Shown here in pieces: positions 1-4,790 of a DNA stretch of 5,437 nt. Positions within the stretch are counted from its first letter, which is position 1. Each line of letters opens with the position of its first letter. The stretch is from positions 1 through 5,437 of the forward strand of contig JAFTDQ010000103.1 in assembly GCA_017454075.1 (NCBI GenBank), read 5' to 3'. Position numbers and translations under genes: made by a program. Below the pieces are notes generated by a model. It had not been told where the DNA came from. It saw nothing but the letters and a program-made list of their open reading frames with translations, and searched no databases. The stretch is from Clostridia bacterium (lineage in GTDB: Bacteria; Bacillota_A; Clostridia; Oscillospirales; CAG-272).

Positions 1-703
1 AGAATATCGCGAGCCTGACGAGGATACCGTTGACGTAGCCCGATTTGTAGTATGAAAACATGAAATCGCCGTCTTCGGGACGCAGGAAGTATTTGGTCGC
101 CGCGGCGATCGCGCCGCCCGCGGCAAGGAATCCGACGCCCGCGGGGAAGCGGCGGCGGTACTGTTTTTCGATTAGTTTTTCAGCGCGCTCCTTCGAAAGG
201 AAATATCCGGCGAGGAAAAAGGGATAAAGCGAGATTATCCTCGCGAAGGCGAACGTGTTGTTGATCTCGTTCCAGAATCCCGCGAGGAGCGATATCGCGC
301 AGACGATCGGTATTATACCTTTAATTTTTGAAAAATACGGCGTAACGATCCTCCACACTATGACGGCAAGCAGATACCACGCGGAATAATAGGGAACGGT
401 TATCTGCAGGTCGTGTCCCATTACGAGGGCGATGAGGAGGTGGACCCCCGTCAGCGCGAGGTAGGAGACAAAAAGCCGGAGCAGCGATTTCGCGCTTCGC
501 GAGTTTTCGCTCTTGCTGAAAAAACCGGAGACGAAAACGAACGCCGGCATGTGGAAAAAATAGATGCTGTCGACTATAACGTCGATAAGTCTTCTGTCCT
601 GAAAAGCGTAAAGACAGTGCGCGAGCACGACGAACGCTATGAGCAGACCCTTTATGTTGTCCCAGTAGGATATCCGCTCTTTCCCGTTATTCAATGAATC
701 CAT
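1..703 (-). CDS. Acyltransferase-3 family membrane O-acetyltransferase, 3' end outside window
   Basis: An open frame of 234 codons starts at ATG 703-701 and runs off the left edge, so only the N-terminal part is seen. It resembles integral-membrane acyltransferases of the fucose 4-O-acetylase-like group (COG3594, Pfam Acyl_transf_3), which use an acyl donor to O-acetylate sugars or other envelope substrates. Visible hallmarks are YWDNIKGLLIAFVVLAH at residues 13-29, with the family's conserved His at 29, and FFHMPAFVFVSGFF at 49-62. A WYLLAVIVWR segment follows at 109-118 and an FPFFLAGYF-like helix at about 159-168. Several hydrophobic helices (roughly 19-34, 48-62, 77-94, 108-120, 128-143, 152-168, 188-202) agree with a polytopic membrane protein. 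The start is supported by GGGAGG at 713-708, four bases upstream, and by a good promoter. The substrate cannot be read from the sequence. Confidence 0.9.
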   Translation of the reverse strand, partial: MDSLNNGKERISYWDNIKGLLIAFVVLAHCLYAFQDRRLIDVIVDSIYFFHMPAFVFVSGFFSKSENSRSAKSLLRLFVSYLALTGVHLLIALVMGHDLQITVPYYSAWYLLAVIVWRIVTPYFSKIKGIIPIVCAISLLAGFWNEINNTFAFARIISLYPFFLAGYFLSKERAEKLIEKQYRRRFPAGVGFLAAGGAIAAATKYFLRPEDGDFMFSYYKSGYVNGILVRLAIF

Positions 704-710
704 GTTGCCT

Positions 711-735
711 CCCGGCGCGATCCTTCGGCGCCGGG
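711..735 (-). promoter_or_regulatory. Inverted repeat overlapping the leader and ribosome binding site
   Basis: CCCGGCGC at 711-718 and GCGCCGGG at 728-735 form a perfect 8-bp inverted repeat with a 9-base loop. On the minus strand it lies at the predicted transcript start of the acyltransferase gene, and its 3' arm contains the GGG of the GGGAGG ribosome binding site. It could hold part of the ribosome binding site in a hairpin, or be an operator. The predicted start near 732 would leave only about 5-6 bp of stem in the RNA, so this is a weak call. Confidence 0.3.
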
Positions 736-738
736 GCT

Positions 739-767
739 ATTATATCATATCCCGGCGGCTTATGCAA
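739..767 (-). promoter_or_regulatory. Sigma-A promoter for the acyltransferase gene
   Basis: On the minus strand, TTGCAT (767-762) and TATAAT (744-739) are separated by 17 bp. A TGA (747-745) directly precedes the -10, giving an extended -10. The transcript would start near 732, about 30 bases before the ATG at 703. It is back to back with the plus-strand promoter at 791-819; the two -35 boxes are 23 bp apart. Confidence 0.8.
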
Positions 768-790
768 GACGAAAACGCCCGGCGGGGCGA

Positions 791-819
791 TTGACAAAGC
801 ATGGGCCGGGTGATATAAT
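791..819 (+). promoter_or_regulatory. Consensus sigma-A promoter for the esterase gene
   Basis: TTGACA at 791-796 and TATAAT at 814-819 have a spacer of exactly 17 bp, with TGA at 811-813 forming an extended -10. Every element matches consensus. The transcript would begin near 826, leaving a leader of about 50 bases before the ATG at 877. The AGGAG at 862-866 is 10 bases upstream of that ATG. Nothing resembling an operator is obvious, so expression may be strong and constitutive. Confidence 0.88.
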
Positions 820-876
820 GACTCGGAAAATCGGGCGCCCGGCGAGGGCGGACCGCAGTACAGGAGATGACCGAGC

Positions 877-2256
877 ATGTTTCCTTATCAGGACACGTTT
901 CCGCACTCGTATATCGGAAAAAAGCATTATCCCGGGACGTGTTTCCCGTATATAACCTATTCCGTCGGAAAGACGGACGGCCTGGAGCCCTGCGCGCTTA
1001 TTGTGGTTCAGGACGGGGCGAACGGCGAACTCGCCGCCGCGGTTGAGAAACTGCGCCGGGAGGGAAGGGCGCCGGACTGCCTCGTCATCGGGATCCACTC
1101 CGGATGGAGCACGACGCCGGACGGGGAATACTGGCTCGCAAGATCCGAGGAATACAACGCTTTTTCCCCGGATTATTCGTCGTTTCTCATCGACGAGTTC
1201 ATTCCTCACGTCGTTTCGGAAGGGGGATACAACGTATCGCCCGACCCGGACGCGCACGTTATATGCGGAGCGTCTTCCGGGGCCGTGTGCGCGTTTATCG
1301 CCGCCTGGTTCCGCCCCGATTATTTCAGACGGCTTTATCTGAGCTCGCCCGCATTCCTTTCGATGGAAAAAGGAGACGAGCTTCTGTCCCTGATAAGAAA
1401 GGCGGAAACGAAGCCCTTCCGTATAGTAATGGAGCATTCGGAGGACGAGCCGGACGCCTATTTCGGAGATCTCCGTCTGTCGGCGGAGACCGCGCGGGCT
1501 GCTTTCGAGTTCGCCGGATACGATTATTCGTCGGATTATTATCCCGGCGAGGACCATTGCAGCAGGTTTCACAGAGAGGAAACGCTCTGCGGGACCTTTG
1601 CGCGCATTTTTGAGGGATACGGGGAAAGACCGGTCGCGGCGCCCCGCAATCAGCCGCGGCTCGACGACGTGGTCCTCCCCGGCGAGGGCTGGACGTCATG
1701 CCGCGATTTCCCGGACGCCGCCCTCGAAAAGGGGGATCTCGGCGCGTACGGAGTCGCGGACGGCCGCGCGGCGTTTTATCCGATTTGCGGCGGGGAGACC
1801 GTTTTCGACGTGGATTTTTCGTCGCTCAGGGAGGTCGCCCTTTCGGCGAACCGCAAACTGCTTTACGCGGCGGACGCCGGGCGCGGATGCCTTTATAAGT
1901 ACGTGATCGGCGGCGACGGCGTCCCCGGAAGGCGTTCCCGCCACGGGATGCTCCACATATTGCCGGATTTCCGCATGCCCGGGGCGTATTCGCTCTGCGT
2001 TGACGACGTGGACAGGGTGTACGCTGCGACGGAGCTCGGGATACAGTGCGTGACGTTCAACGGGCTGGTCGAGGCGGTTCTCGAGCCGCCCGCGCCGCTT
2101 GCCGCCGTGACGAAGCTCGCCTTCGGCGGGGAAGGATACCGGTATCTTTACGCCTCGACTGAGGACGGGAGGATTTTCCGCCGGAAAATGGAGCACGCCG
2201 GCCGCGCCTCCGTCACCAACCCGCCGGAGGACTATATGAAAAAGTTTGTGTATTGA
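877..2256 (+). CDS. Esterase (alpha/beta hydrolase) fused to a short SMP-30/gluconolactonase-like propeller
   Basis: This 459-residue protein has two parts. Residues about 1-248 look like the esterase-D/enterochelin-esterase superfamily of alpha/beta hydrolases. LIVVQDGANG (41-50) resembles the strand and loop before the oxyanion region, GASSG (131-135) is the nucleophile elbow with Ser133, and GEDH (224-227) supplies the likely catalytic His227. An acid in 189-193 (E/D-rich) is a candidate third member. Residues about 290-440 resemble the C-terminal blades of SMP-30/gluconolactonase proteins: PGAYSLCVDDVDRVYAAT (368-385), a GIQCV turn, then KLAFGGEG and YLYAS. At under 200 residues it is shorter than a full ~290-residue propeller. 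No signal peptide is evident, so it is probably cytoplasmic, hydrolysing an ester or lactone of unknown identity. Start choice rests on AGGAG at 862-866 and the promoter upstream. The last 55 codons are duplicated at 3533-3700. Confidence 0.87.
   Translation: MFPYQDTFPHSYIGKKHYPGTCFPYITYSVGKTDGLEPCALIVVQDGANGELAAAVEKLRREGRAPDCLVIGIHSGWSTTPDGEYWLARSEEYNAFSPDYSSFLIDEFIPHVVSEGGYNVSPDPDAHVICGASSGAVCAFIAAWFRPDYFRRLYLSSPAFLSMEKGDELLSLIRKAETKPFRIVMEHSEDEPDAYFGDLRLSAETARAAFEFAGYDYSSDYYPGEDHCSRFHREETLCGTFARIFEGYGERPVAAPRNQPRLDDVVLPGEGWTSCRDFPDAALEKGDLGAYGVADGRAAFYPICGGETVFDVDFSSLREVALSANRKLLYAADAGRGCLYKYVIGGDGVPGRRSRHGMLHILPDFRMPGAYSLCVDDVDRVYAATELGIQCVTFNGLVEAVLEPPAPLAAVTKLAFGGEGYRYLYASTEDGRIFRRKMEHAGRASVTNPPEDYMKKFVY
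2089..2256 (+). repeat. Direct repeat, copy A (3' end of the esterase gene)
   Basis: These 168 bp, codons 405 to the stop of the esterase gene, align without gaps to 3533-3700. The first 103 bp (2089-2191) differ at one base (2120). The last 65 bp (2192-2256) differ at 16, so overall identity is 151/168. Copy A ends in the peptide PPEDYMKKFVY, copy B in LPEDYLSKFVK. Confidence 0.95.
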
Positions 2257-2281
2257 AACAAAATGAAAGCGGAATCAACGC

Positions 2282-3169
2282 ATGAGTAAATTACGTTATG
2301 GATTGAAAAACGGGGAACTGGTCTTTATAGATGATGTTGCAAACGGTCTTCAATGTGCTTGCGTCTGCCCAAACTGCGGTGGCATTTTAGAAGCACATCA
2401 AGGACAGAAAAAAGAACATCACTTTAAGCATTATAATTCAACCGATTGCGAACACGGTGCCGAAACATCACTTCATCTAATGGTGAAAAGAATTGTTGCA
2501 AAAGAAAAAGCTGTATTTGTTCCAAATGCACCGAAAAGTACTTATGATTTTTCGCGGAACGGGAAATGCTATAAGTTTGATGAATCATTCGTTGAGAAGG
2601 AAATTGCTAAGGATATTCGCGCCGATGTGCTGCTTCGCACGGGGAGCATAGATCTTAATGTTGAAATAAAGGTTTCGCATAAGGTTGATGAGACCAAAAG
2701 GATAAAACTATTCAATTACGGTATTCGAACAATAGAAATTGATTTAAGTAATATGATTGATACATATAACGACAAAACAGTAATAGAAGCAATCACATCG
2801 GGTTCGAATACAACGTTGCTTTACTCTCCCAAGTCACGGGTGGTTTATGCCAAGTGGCTTCTGGGTGATTGGAAAGACGTCCATCGTGATCATGGTGGAA
2901 GCCTTTATGTAAAAAATTGCCCTAAATCTCAAAAAAACGCCTATTTCATGGCTTACGAAGCATATAACGACCACGGGCCAGATGAATGCCATGAGTGCTT
3001 TGGATTTAGTGAGTTTAGTGGAGGAGAGGCTCTTCTTTGCCGCGGTTTTTATGGTAATATAGATTTTGACAAAATCGACAGAATTGAAGAAATCATTCGT
3101 GTCAACAACGTGGTTTCATACGCCCACATCATCGTTGATGGTAAGGAATTGTTTTTTGGCAAAAAATAA
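2282..3169 (+). CDS. CoiA-like zinc-binding PD-(D/E)XK nuclease family protein
   Basis: This 295-residue protein resembles the CoiA-like family, named after the competence protein CoiA and widespread as uncharacterised nuclease-like proteins. The N-terminus has CPNC (29-32) followed by HHFKH (46-50) and Cys56/His58, a zinc-binding arrangement. A helix with ETSLHLMVKR (61-70) follows. The nuclease core is ADVLL (114-118, Asp115), then LNVEIK (125-130, Glu128-x-Lys130), then a basic helix with KVDETKRIKL (134-143). A second Cys/His group is CHEC (236-239). Composition is unlike its neighbours: 19/60 GC at 2461-2520 and 14/60 at 2701-2760, against 41/60 at 1681-1740, so horizontal acquisition is likely. 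It starts 25 bases after the esterase stop. No strong ribosome binding site is seen (only GCGGAA-like), but an in-frame stop at 2264 leaves ATG 2282 as the first ATG available. A role in DNA uptake, processing or defence is inference; the substrate is unknown. Confidence 0.75.
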   Translation: MSKLRYGLKNGELVFIDDVANGLQCACVCPNCGGILEAHQGQKKEHHFKHYNSTDCEHGAETSLHLMVKRIVAKEKAVFVPNAPKSTYDFSRNGKCYKFDESFVEKEIAKDIRADVLLRTGSIDLNVEIKVSHKVDETKRIKLFNYGIRTIEIDLSNMIDTYNDKTVIEAITSGSNTTLLYSPKSRVVYAKWLLGDWKDVHRDHGGSLYVKNCPKSQKNAYFMAYEAYNDHGPDECHECFGFSEFSGGEALLCRGFYGNIDFDKIDRIEEIIRVNNVVSYAHIIVDGKELFFGKK

Positions 3170-3177
3170 TCATATGC

Positions 3178-3208
3178 AAAAAGCCCACGTTTGACCGTCG
3201 GCTTTTTT
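3178..3208 (+). terminator. Rho-independent terminator after the CoiA-like gene, probably bidirectional
   Basis: AAAAAGCC (3178-3185) pairs with GGCTTTTT (3200-3207). An inner ACG/CGT stem (3187-3189/3196-3198) sits across one C-C mismatch, with a six-base loop. The T run follows the plus-strand gene, whose stop ends at 3169. The matching A run on the left makes it able to stop minus-strand transcripts from the hydrolase remnant as well. Confidence 0.88.
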
Positions 3209-3224
3209 GTTATATGCGGTTGTC

Positions 3225-3539
3225 TCACATCCCGATCTTTTTCATGAAGTCGGTGAGGGCCTGTTTATAGGCGGCGTAGTCCTTGACGAAGGACAGGCCG
3301 TGCGGCGCGCCTTCGACCTCGAAAAGCGTCACCTTCTCCGGGTTCGCGTCCCTTATCGCGCGGCTCATCTCCACCGGCACGAAGTGATCCCCCGTCCCGT
3401 GCGCTATGAATATCGGCACCTTCGCGTTCTTCACGGATTTCAGCGCCGACGACGACAGTATGTCAAACCTCCCGAAAAGCCGCGCGCCGAGGTATATGAA
3501 GGGATATGTGACGTAATCGAGATGCGTCATTTCCCGCGC
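3225..3539 (-). pseudogene. C-terminal remnant of an alpha/beta hydrolase (YqkD-like)
   Basis: Reading leftwards from about 3539 to the TGA at 3227-3225, the peptide is clearly the end of an alpha/beta hydrolase. It has REMTHLDYV, YPFIYLGARLFGRFD, then IFIAHGTGDHFVP with the likely catalytic Asp, then EGAPHGLSF with the catalytic His, and ends KQALTDFMKKIGM. This matches the last third of COG1073/YqkD-like hydrolases, which are usually about 300 residues. The nucleophile serine and the whole N-terminal part are missing. Upstream of 3539 the same frame stays open but becomes Arg-rich antisense of the duplicated esterase tail, so it is not real protein. An ATG at 3530-3528 could start a ~100-residue product, but it would lack the catalytic serine. 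Composition is GC-rich like the host. I regard it as dead. Confidence 0.82.
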
Positions 3540-3700
3540 CGCTTGCCGCCGTGACGAAGCTCGTCTTCGGCGGGGAAGGATACCGGTATCTTTACGCCTC
3601 GACTGAGGACGGGAGGATTTTCCGCCGGAAAATGGCGCACGCCGGCCGCGCCTCGGTCGTCGAACTCCCCGAGGACTATCTGTCAAAGTTCGTGAAATAA
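3533..3700 (+). pseudogene. Headless second copy of the esterase 3' end (direct repeat, copy B)
   Basis: These 168 bp encode the equivalent of esterase residues 405-459 and end in TAA at 3698-3700. The matched peptide runs from PAPLAAVTKL to LPEDYLSKFVK. No start codon or ribosome binding site precedes it: at 3533 it is joined straight to the hydrolase remnant on the other strand. It is either what is left of a tandem paralogue or the displaced original 3' end of the upstream gene. The near-identity of its first 103 bp to copy A and the divergence of the last 65 bp are unexplained by simple ageing of one duplication. Confidence 0.9.
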
Positions 3701-3737
3701 ACAGATTTTTGAAAAGCAAGCGTATTTTACTGTTCCC

Positions 3738-3759
3738 GCCTTCTCCCCCCGGAGAAGGC
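3738..3759 (+). terminator. Hairpin, possible terminator after the duplicated esterase tail
   Basis: GCCTTCTCC (3738-3746) and GGAGAAGGC (3751-3759) form a perfect 9-bp stem with a CCCC loop. It is followed only by TTTC and a mixed AT stretch, so the U-tract is poor. It lies 38 bp after the TAA of copy B and may be the original terminator of that gene. Confidence 0.5.
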
Positions 3760-3790
3760 TTTCAATAATCAGCAGAATGCCAAACGAAAG

Positions 3791-3938
3791 GCCCCCTTGT
3801 GTAAAGGGGGCTGGCACCGAAGGTGACTGAGGGATTGTTAAAGTAAAGGCAACGATGTTTTTTCTCCGTCGGTCGCCTTAATCTTGACAATCCCTCCGCC
3901 TCGCGTGCGCGAGGCACCTCCCTTTACACAAGGGAGGC
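3791..3938. mobile_element. MITE-like long palindromic element, 148 bp
   Basis: The two ends are imperfect inverted repeats of about 50 bp, each built of two hairpins. On the left, GCCCCCTT/AAGGGGGC (3791-3811) is followed by CACC-GAA-GGTG (3815-3825). On the right, GCCTCGCG/CGCGAGGC (3898-3915) is followed by CCTCCCTT/AAGGGAGG (3917-3937). Both outer hairpins contain CCCTTGTGTAAAGGG when read inward. The inner arms (3833-3850 and 3875-3892) pair at 14 of 18 positions. The whole element can therefore fold into one long hairpin. It encodes no protein. AAAG flanks it on both sides (3787-3790, 3940-3943) and could be a target duplication, though this is weak in A-rich flanks. Confidence 0.75.
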
Positions 3939-3948
3939 AAAAGGGTCC

Positions 3949-4035
3949 GATCAACCCGGAAAAAAGGCGTCTGACAACCCGGCAAAAAGTGCGAGTCTGC
4001 CTGGCAAAAGCTGCTAGTCTGCCTGGCAGATTTTT
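3949..4035 (+). repeat. Degenerate iterated repeat, about four units of 20-26 bp
   Basis: AGTCTGCCTGGCA occurs exactly at 3994-4006 and 4016-4028, 22 bp apart. Upstream, looser units share CAACCCGG followed by an A run (3952-3965 and 3974-3987), giving a series of GTCTG / CCGG-or-CTGG / AAAA blocks. No function can be assigned. They could be replication or protein-binding iterons, or decayed tandem repeats beside the palindromic element. Confidence 0.5.
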
Positions 4036-4100
4036 CCACCAGAGTATTATAGTTAAGAATATAATTAAGTATTAAAAAGAAAACATATAAAAGAAAAAGC

Positions 4101-4115
4101 GCCGGCGCCGCCGGC
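4101..4115. repeat. Short GC-only palindrome
   Basis: GCCGGC at 4101-4106 and 4110-4115, each self-complementary, flank GCC. It sits at the sharp change from the AT-rich stretch to the GC-rich repeats. Confidence 0.4.
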
Positions 4116-4123
4116 GAACCCCC

Positions 4124-4166
4124 CTCTCAGCCGGCTTGCGCCGACAGCTCCCCCCTCGAGGGAGCC
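4124..4166 (-). repeat. Two-hairpin intergenic repeat, copy 1
   Basis: The unit reads CTCTCAG, inner hairpin CGGC-TTGC-GCCG (4132-4143), ACAGCTCCC, then an outer hairpin GCTCCC...GGGAGC (4147-4165). The same order occurs at 4279-4323 and 4624-4713. On the minus strand the order (outer hairpin, CTGTCGG, inner hairpin, TGAGGG-like box) mirrors the left end of the MITE at 3791-3833, where GGCTGGC, a hairpin and ACTGAGGGA occur. I therefore take it as a solo end of the same family. Confidence 0.7.
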
Positions 4167-4175
4167 GAGATTCTT

Positions 4176-4199
4176 GCCTTCCCCGCAACGGGGGAAGGC
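4176..4199. repeat. Perfect 9-bp hairpin
   Basis: GCCTTCCCC (4176-4184) pairs with GGGGAAGGC (4191-4199) around a six-base loop. No T run follows, so it is not a convincing terminator. It resembles the hairpins at 3738-3759 and 4207-4227. Confidence 0.5.
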
Positions 4200-4206
4200 A
4201 ATACAA

Positions 4207-4227
4207 GCCTCCCTCGGGGAGGGAGGC
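4207..4227. repeat. Perfect 9-bp hairpin of the GCCTCCC type
   Basis: GCCTCCCTC (4207-4215) pairs with GAGGGAGGC (4219-4227) around GGG. It matches the outer hairpin of the MITE right end (3917-3938) in sequence type, so it is probably a solo outer hairpin of the same family. Confidence 0.5.
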
Positions 4228-4278
4228 GGATCGCGCCGCGCGCGAGACGGAAGGAGTATAAGCCGTGTGTCAAGATAA

Positions 4279-4323
4279 CTCCCTCAGTCGGCTGACGCCG
4301 ACAGCTCCCTCGGTGAGGGAGCC
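4279..4323 (-). repeat. Two-hairpin intergenic repeat, copy 2 (most regular)
   Basis: CTCCCTCA is followed by inner hairpin GTCGGC-TGAC-GCCGAC (4287-4302), one A, then outer hairpin GCTCCCTC-GGT-GAGGGAGC (4304-4322). The leading CTCCCTCA can alternatively pair with TGAGGGAG (4314-4321), so two exclusive folds are possible. Confidence 0.75.
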
Positions 4324-4389
4324 TGAGAATGCGCGGCAGAAAACGAAAGGCTTCTTCCGTTATGTTTTCGTCAACTGAAAAGATCAGGT

Positions 4390-4451
4390 AGCTTACGGCG
4401 AAGCCGGAAGCGTGCGGCGTGAGCCGCGGGAAGCATTCGGCGGAGCCGGTG
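4390..4451 (+). repeat. Three tandem imperfect 19-23 bp repeats
   Basis: Units at 4390-4408, 4409-4431 and 4432-4451 follow the pattern AGC-nnn-CGGCG-(2-3 nt)-GCCG. Each can form a small CGGC/GCCG hairpin. No coding frame or known element explains them. Confidence 0.5.
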
Positions 4452-4510
4452 ATGAGGTGTATGAGAGTATAAACAAACCGTCTTTTTGATGTAAAGCCGA
4501 ACTATAACTC

Positions 4511-4713
4511 GCCTCCCCCACGGGGGAGGCGTGAACCCCAAAGCTCACTCCGTTCGCTTTGAGGACCCCGCCGAGGTGCCGAGCGTACGCGAGGCGGAGA
4601 GGGGCGGATAGCGTGAAAGACCCCTCTCAGTCGGCTGACGCCGACAGCTCCCGACCGGGTTCCCGGAAACGAACGCAGTGAGTTTTCGGGGTTTCGGTCA
4701 CTCGAGGGGAGCC
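4511..4713. mobile_element. Composite ~200-bp palindromic element, MITE-related
   Basis: The left arm has an outer hairpin GCCTCCCCC/GGGGGAGGC (4511-4530), a module with CTCACTCCGTTCG (4544-4556), and GAGGTGCC with an inner hairpin (4574-4595). This left arm parallels the reverse complement of the MITE right end (3890-3938). The centre is an 8-bp perfect stem, GAGAGGGG (4597-4604) with CCCCTCTC (4621-4628). The right arm is repeat copy 3 with the inverse module CGAACGCAGTGAG (4670-4682). Both arms thus carry the same pieces in mirrored order, as expected of one transposable palindrome or two nested ends. No protein is encoded and no target duplication is visible. Confidence 0.6.
4624..4713 (-). 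repeat. Two-hairpin intergenic repeat, copy 3, split by a 47-bp palindromic module
   Basis: CTCTCAG, inner hairpin TCGGC-TGAC-GCCGA (4631-4644) and ACAGCTCCC match copies 1 and 2. The outer hairpin is then interrupted at 4653-4699, before CTCGAGGGGAGCC resumes. The 47-bp interruption begins GACCG and ends CGGTC, and its halves pair imperfectly, so it extends the outer hairpin rather than destroying it. Confidence 0.65.
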
Positions 4714-4739
4714 GGAGGGGTGCGGCCCGCGCTGTTTTC

Positions 4740-4768
4740 TTGACACTCCGCGCGATGTGTGATACAAT
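4740..4768 (+). promoter_or_regulatory. Sigma-A promoter for the HAD phosphatase gene
   Basis: TTGACA (4740-4745) and TACAAT (4763-4768) are spaced by 17 bp, and TGA at 4760-4762 gives an extended -10. A transcript would start near 4775, leaving only about 16 bases before the GTG at 4791, with AAGGAG (4776-4781) at its very 5' end. Confidence 0.82.
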
Positions 4769-4790
4769 ATCCCGGAAGGAGAGATAGAAC

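Larger units (their letters stand above)
3701..4739. other. Gene-free, repeat-packed intergenic region
   Basis: No convincing gene is found in about 1 kb on either strand; open frames here follow palindromes and have no start signals. The segment is a patchwork of hairpins and small repeats, listed separately. An AT-rich stretch at 4030-4096 separates the MITE and iterons from the GC-rich repeats. The stretches 4328-4389 and 4452-4500 show nothing recognisable. Confidence 0.7.

Noticed and set aside
413..697. Plus-strand open frame of 94 codons
   Set aside because: It is antisense to the acyltransferase gene, which has clear family motifs, a promoter and a ribosome binding site.
760..1572. 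Minus-strand open frame of 270 codons over the esterase gene
   Set aside because: Shadow of a GC-rich gene whose plus-strand product has clear family motifs; the protein is Arg/Pro-rich with no domain, and it would cross the divergent promoters.
3540..3719. N-terminal extension of the hydrolase remnant upstream of 3540
   Set aside because: The Arg-rich peptide is simply the antisense of the duplicated esterase tail; it does not resemble a hydrolase N-terminus.
4060..4065. TATAAT as a promoter in the AT-rich stretch
   Set aside because: No acceptable -35 lies 16-18 bp upstream and no gene follows for over 700 bp on that strand.
3884..4075. Plus-strand open frame of 63 codons in the MITE and iterons
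   Set aside because: It is made of hairpin and repeat sequence, with no ribosome binding site and no protein-like composition.
3949..4451. CRISPR array
   Set aside because: Repeat units are degenerate, of varying length and not separated by unique spacers of constant size; no cas gene is present.
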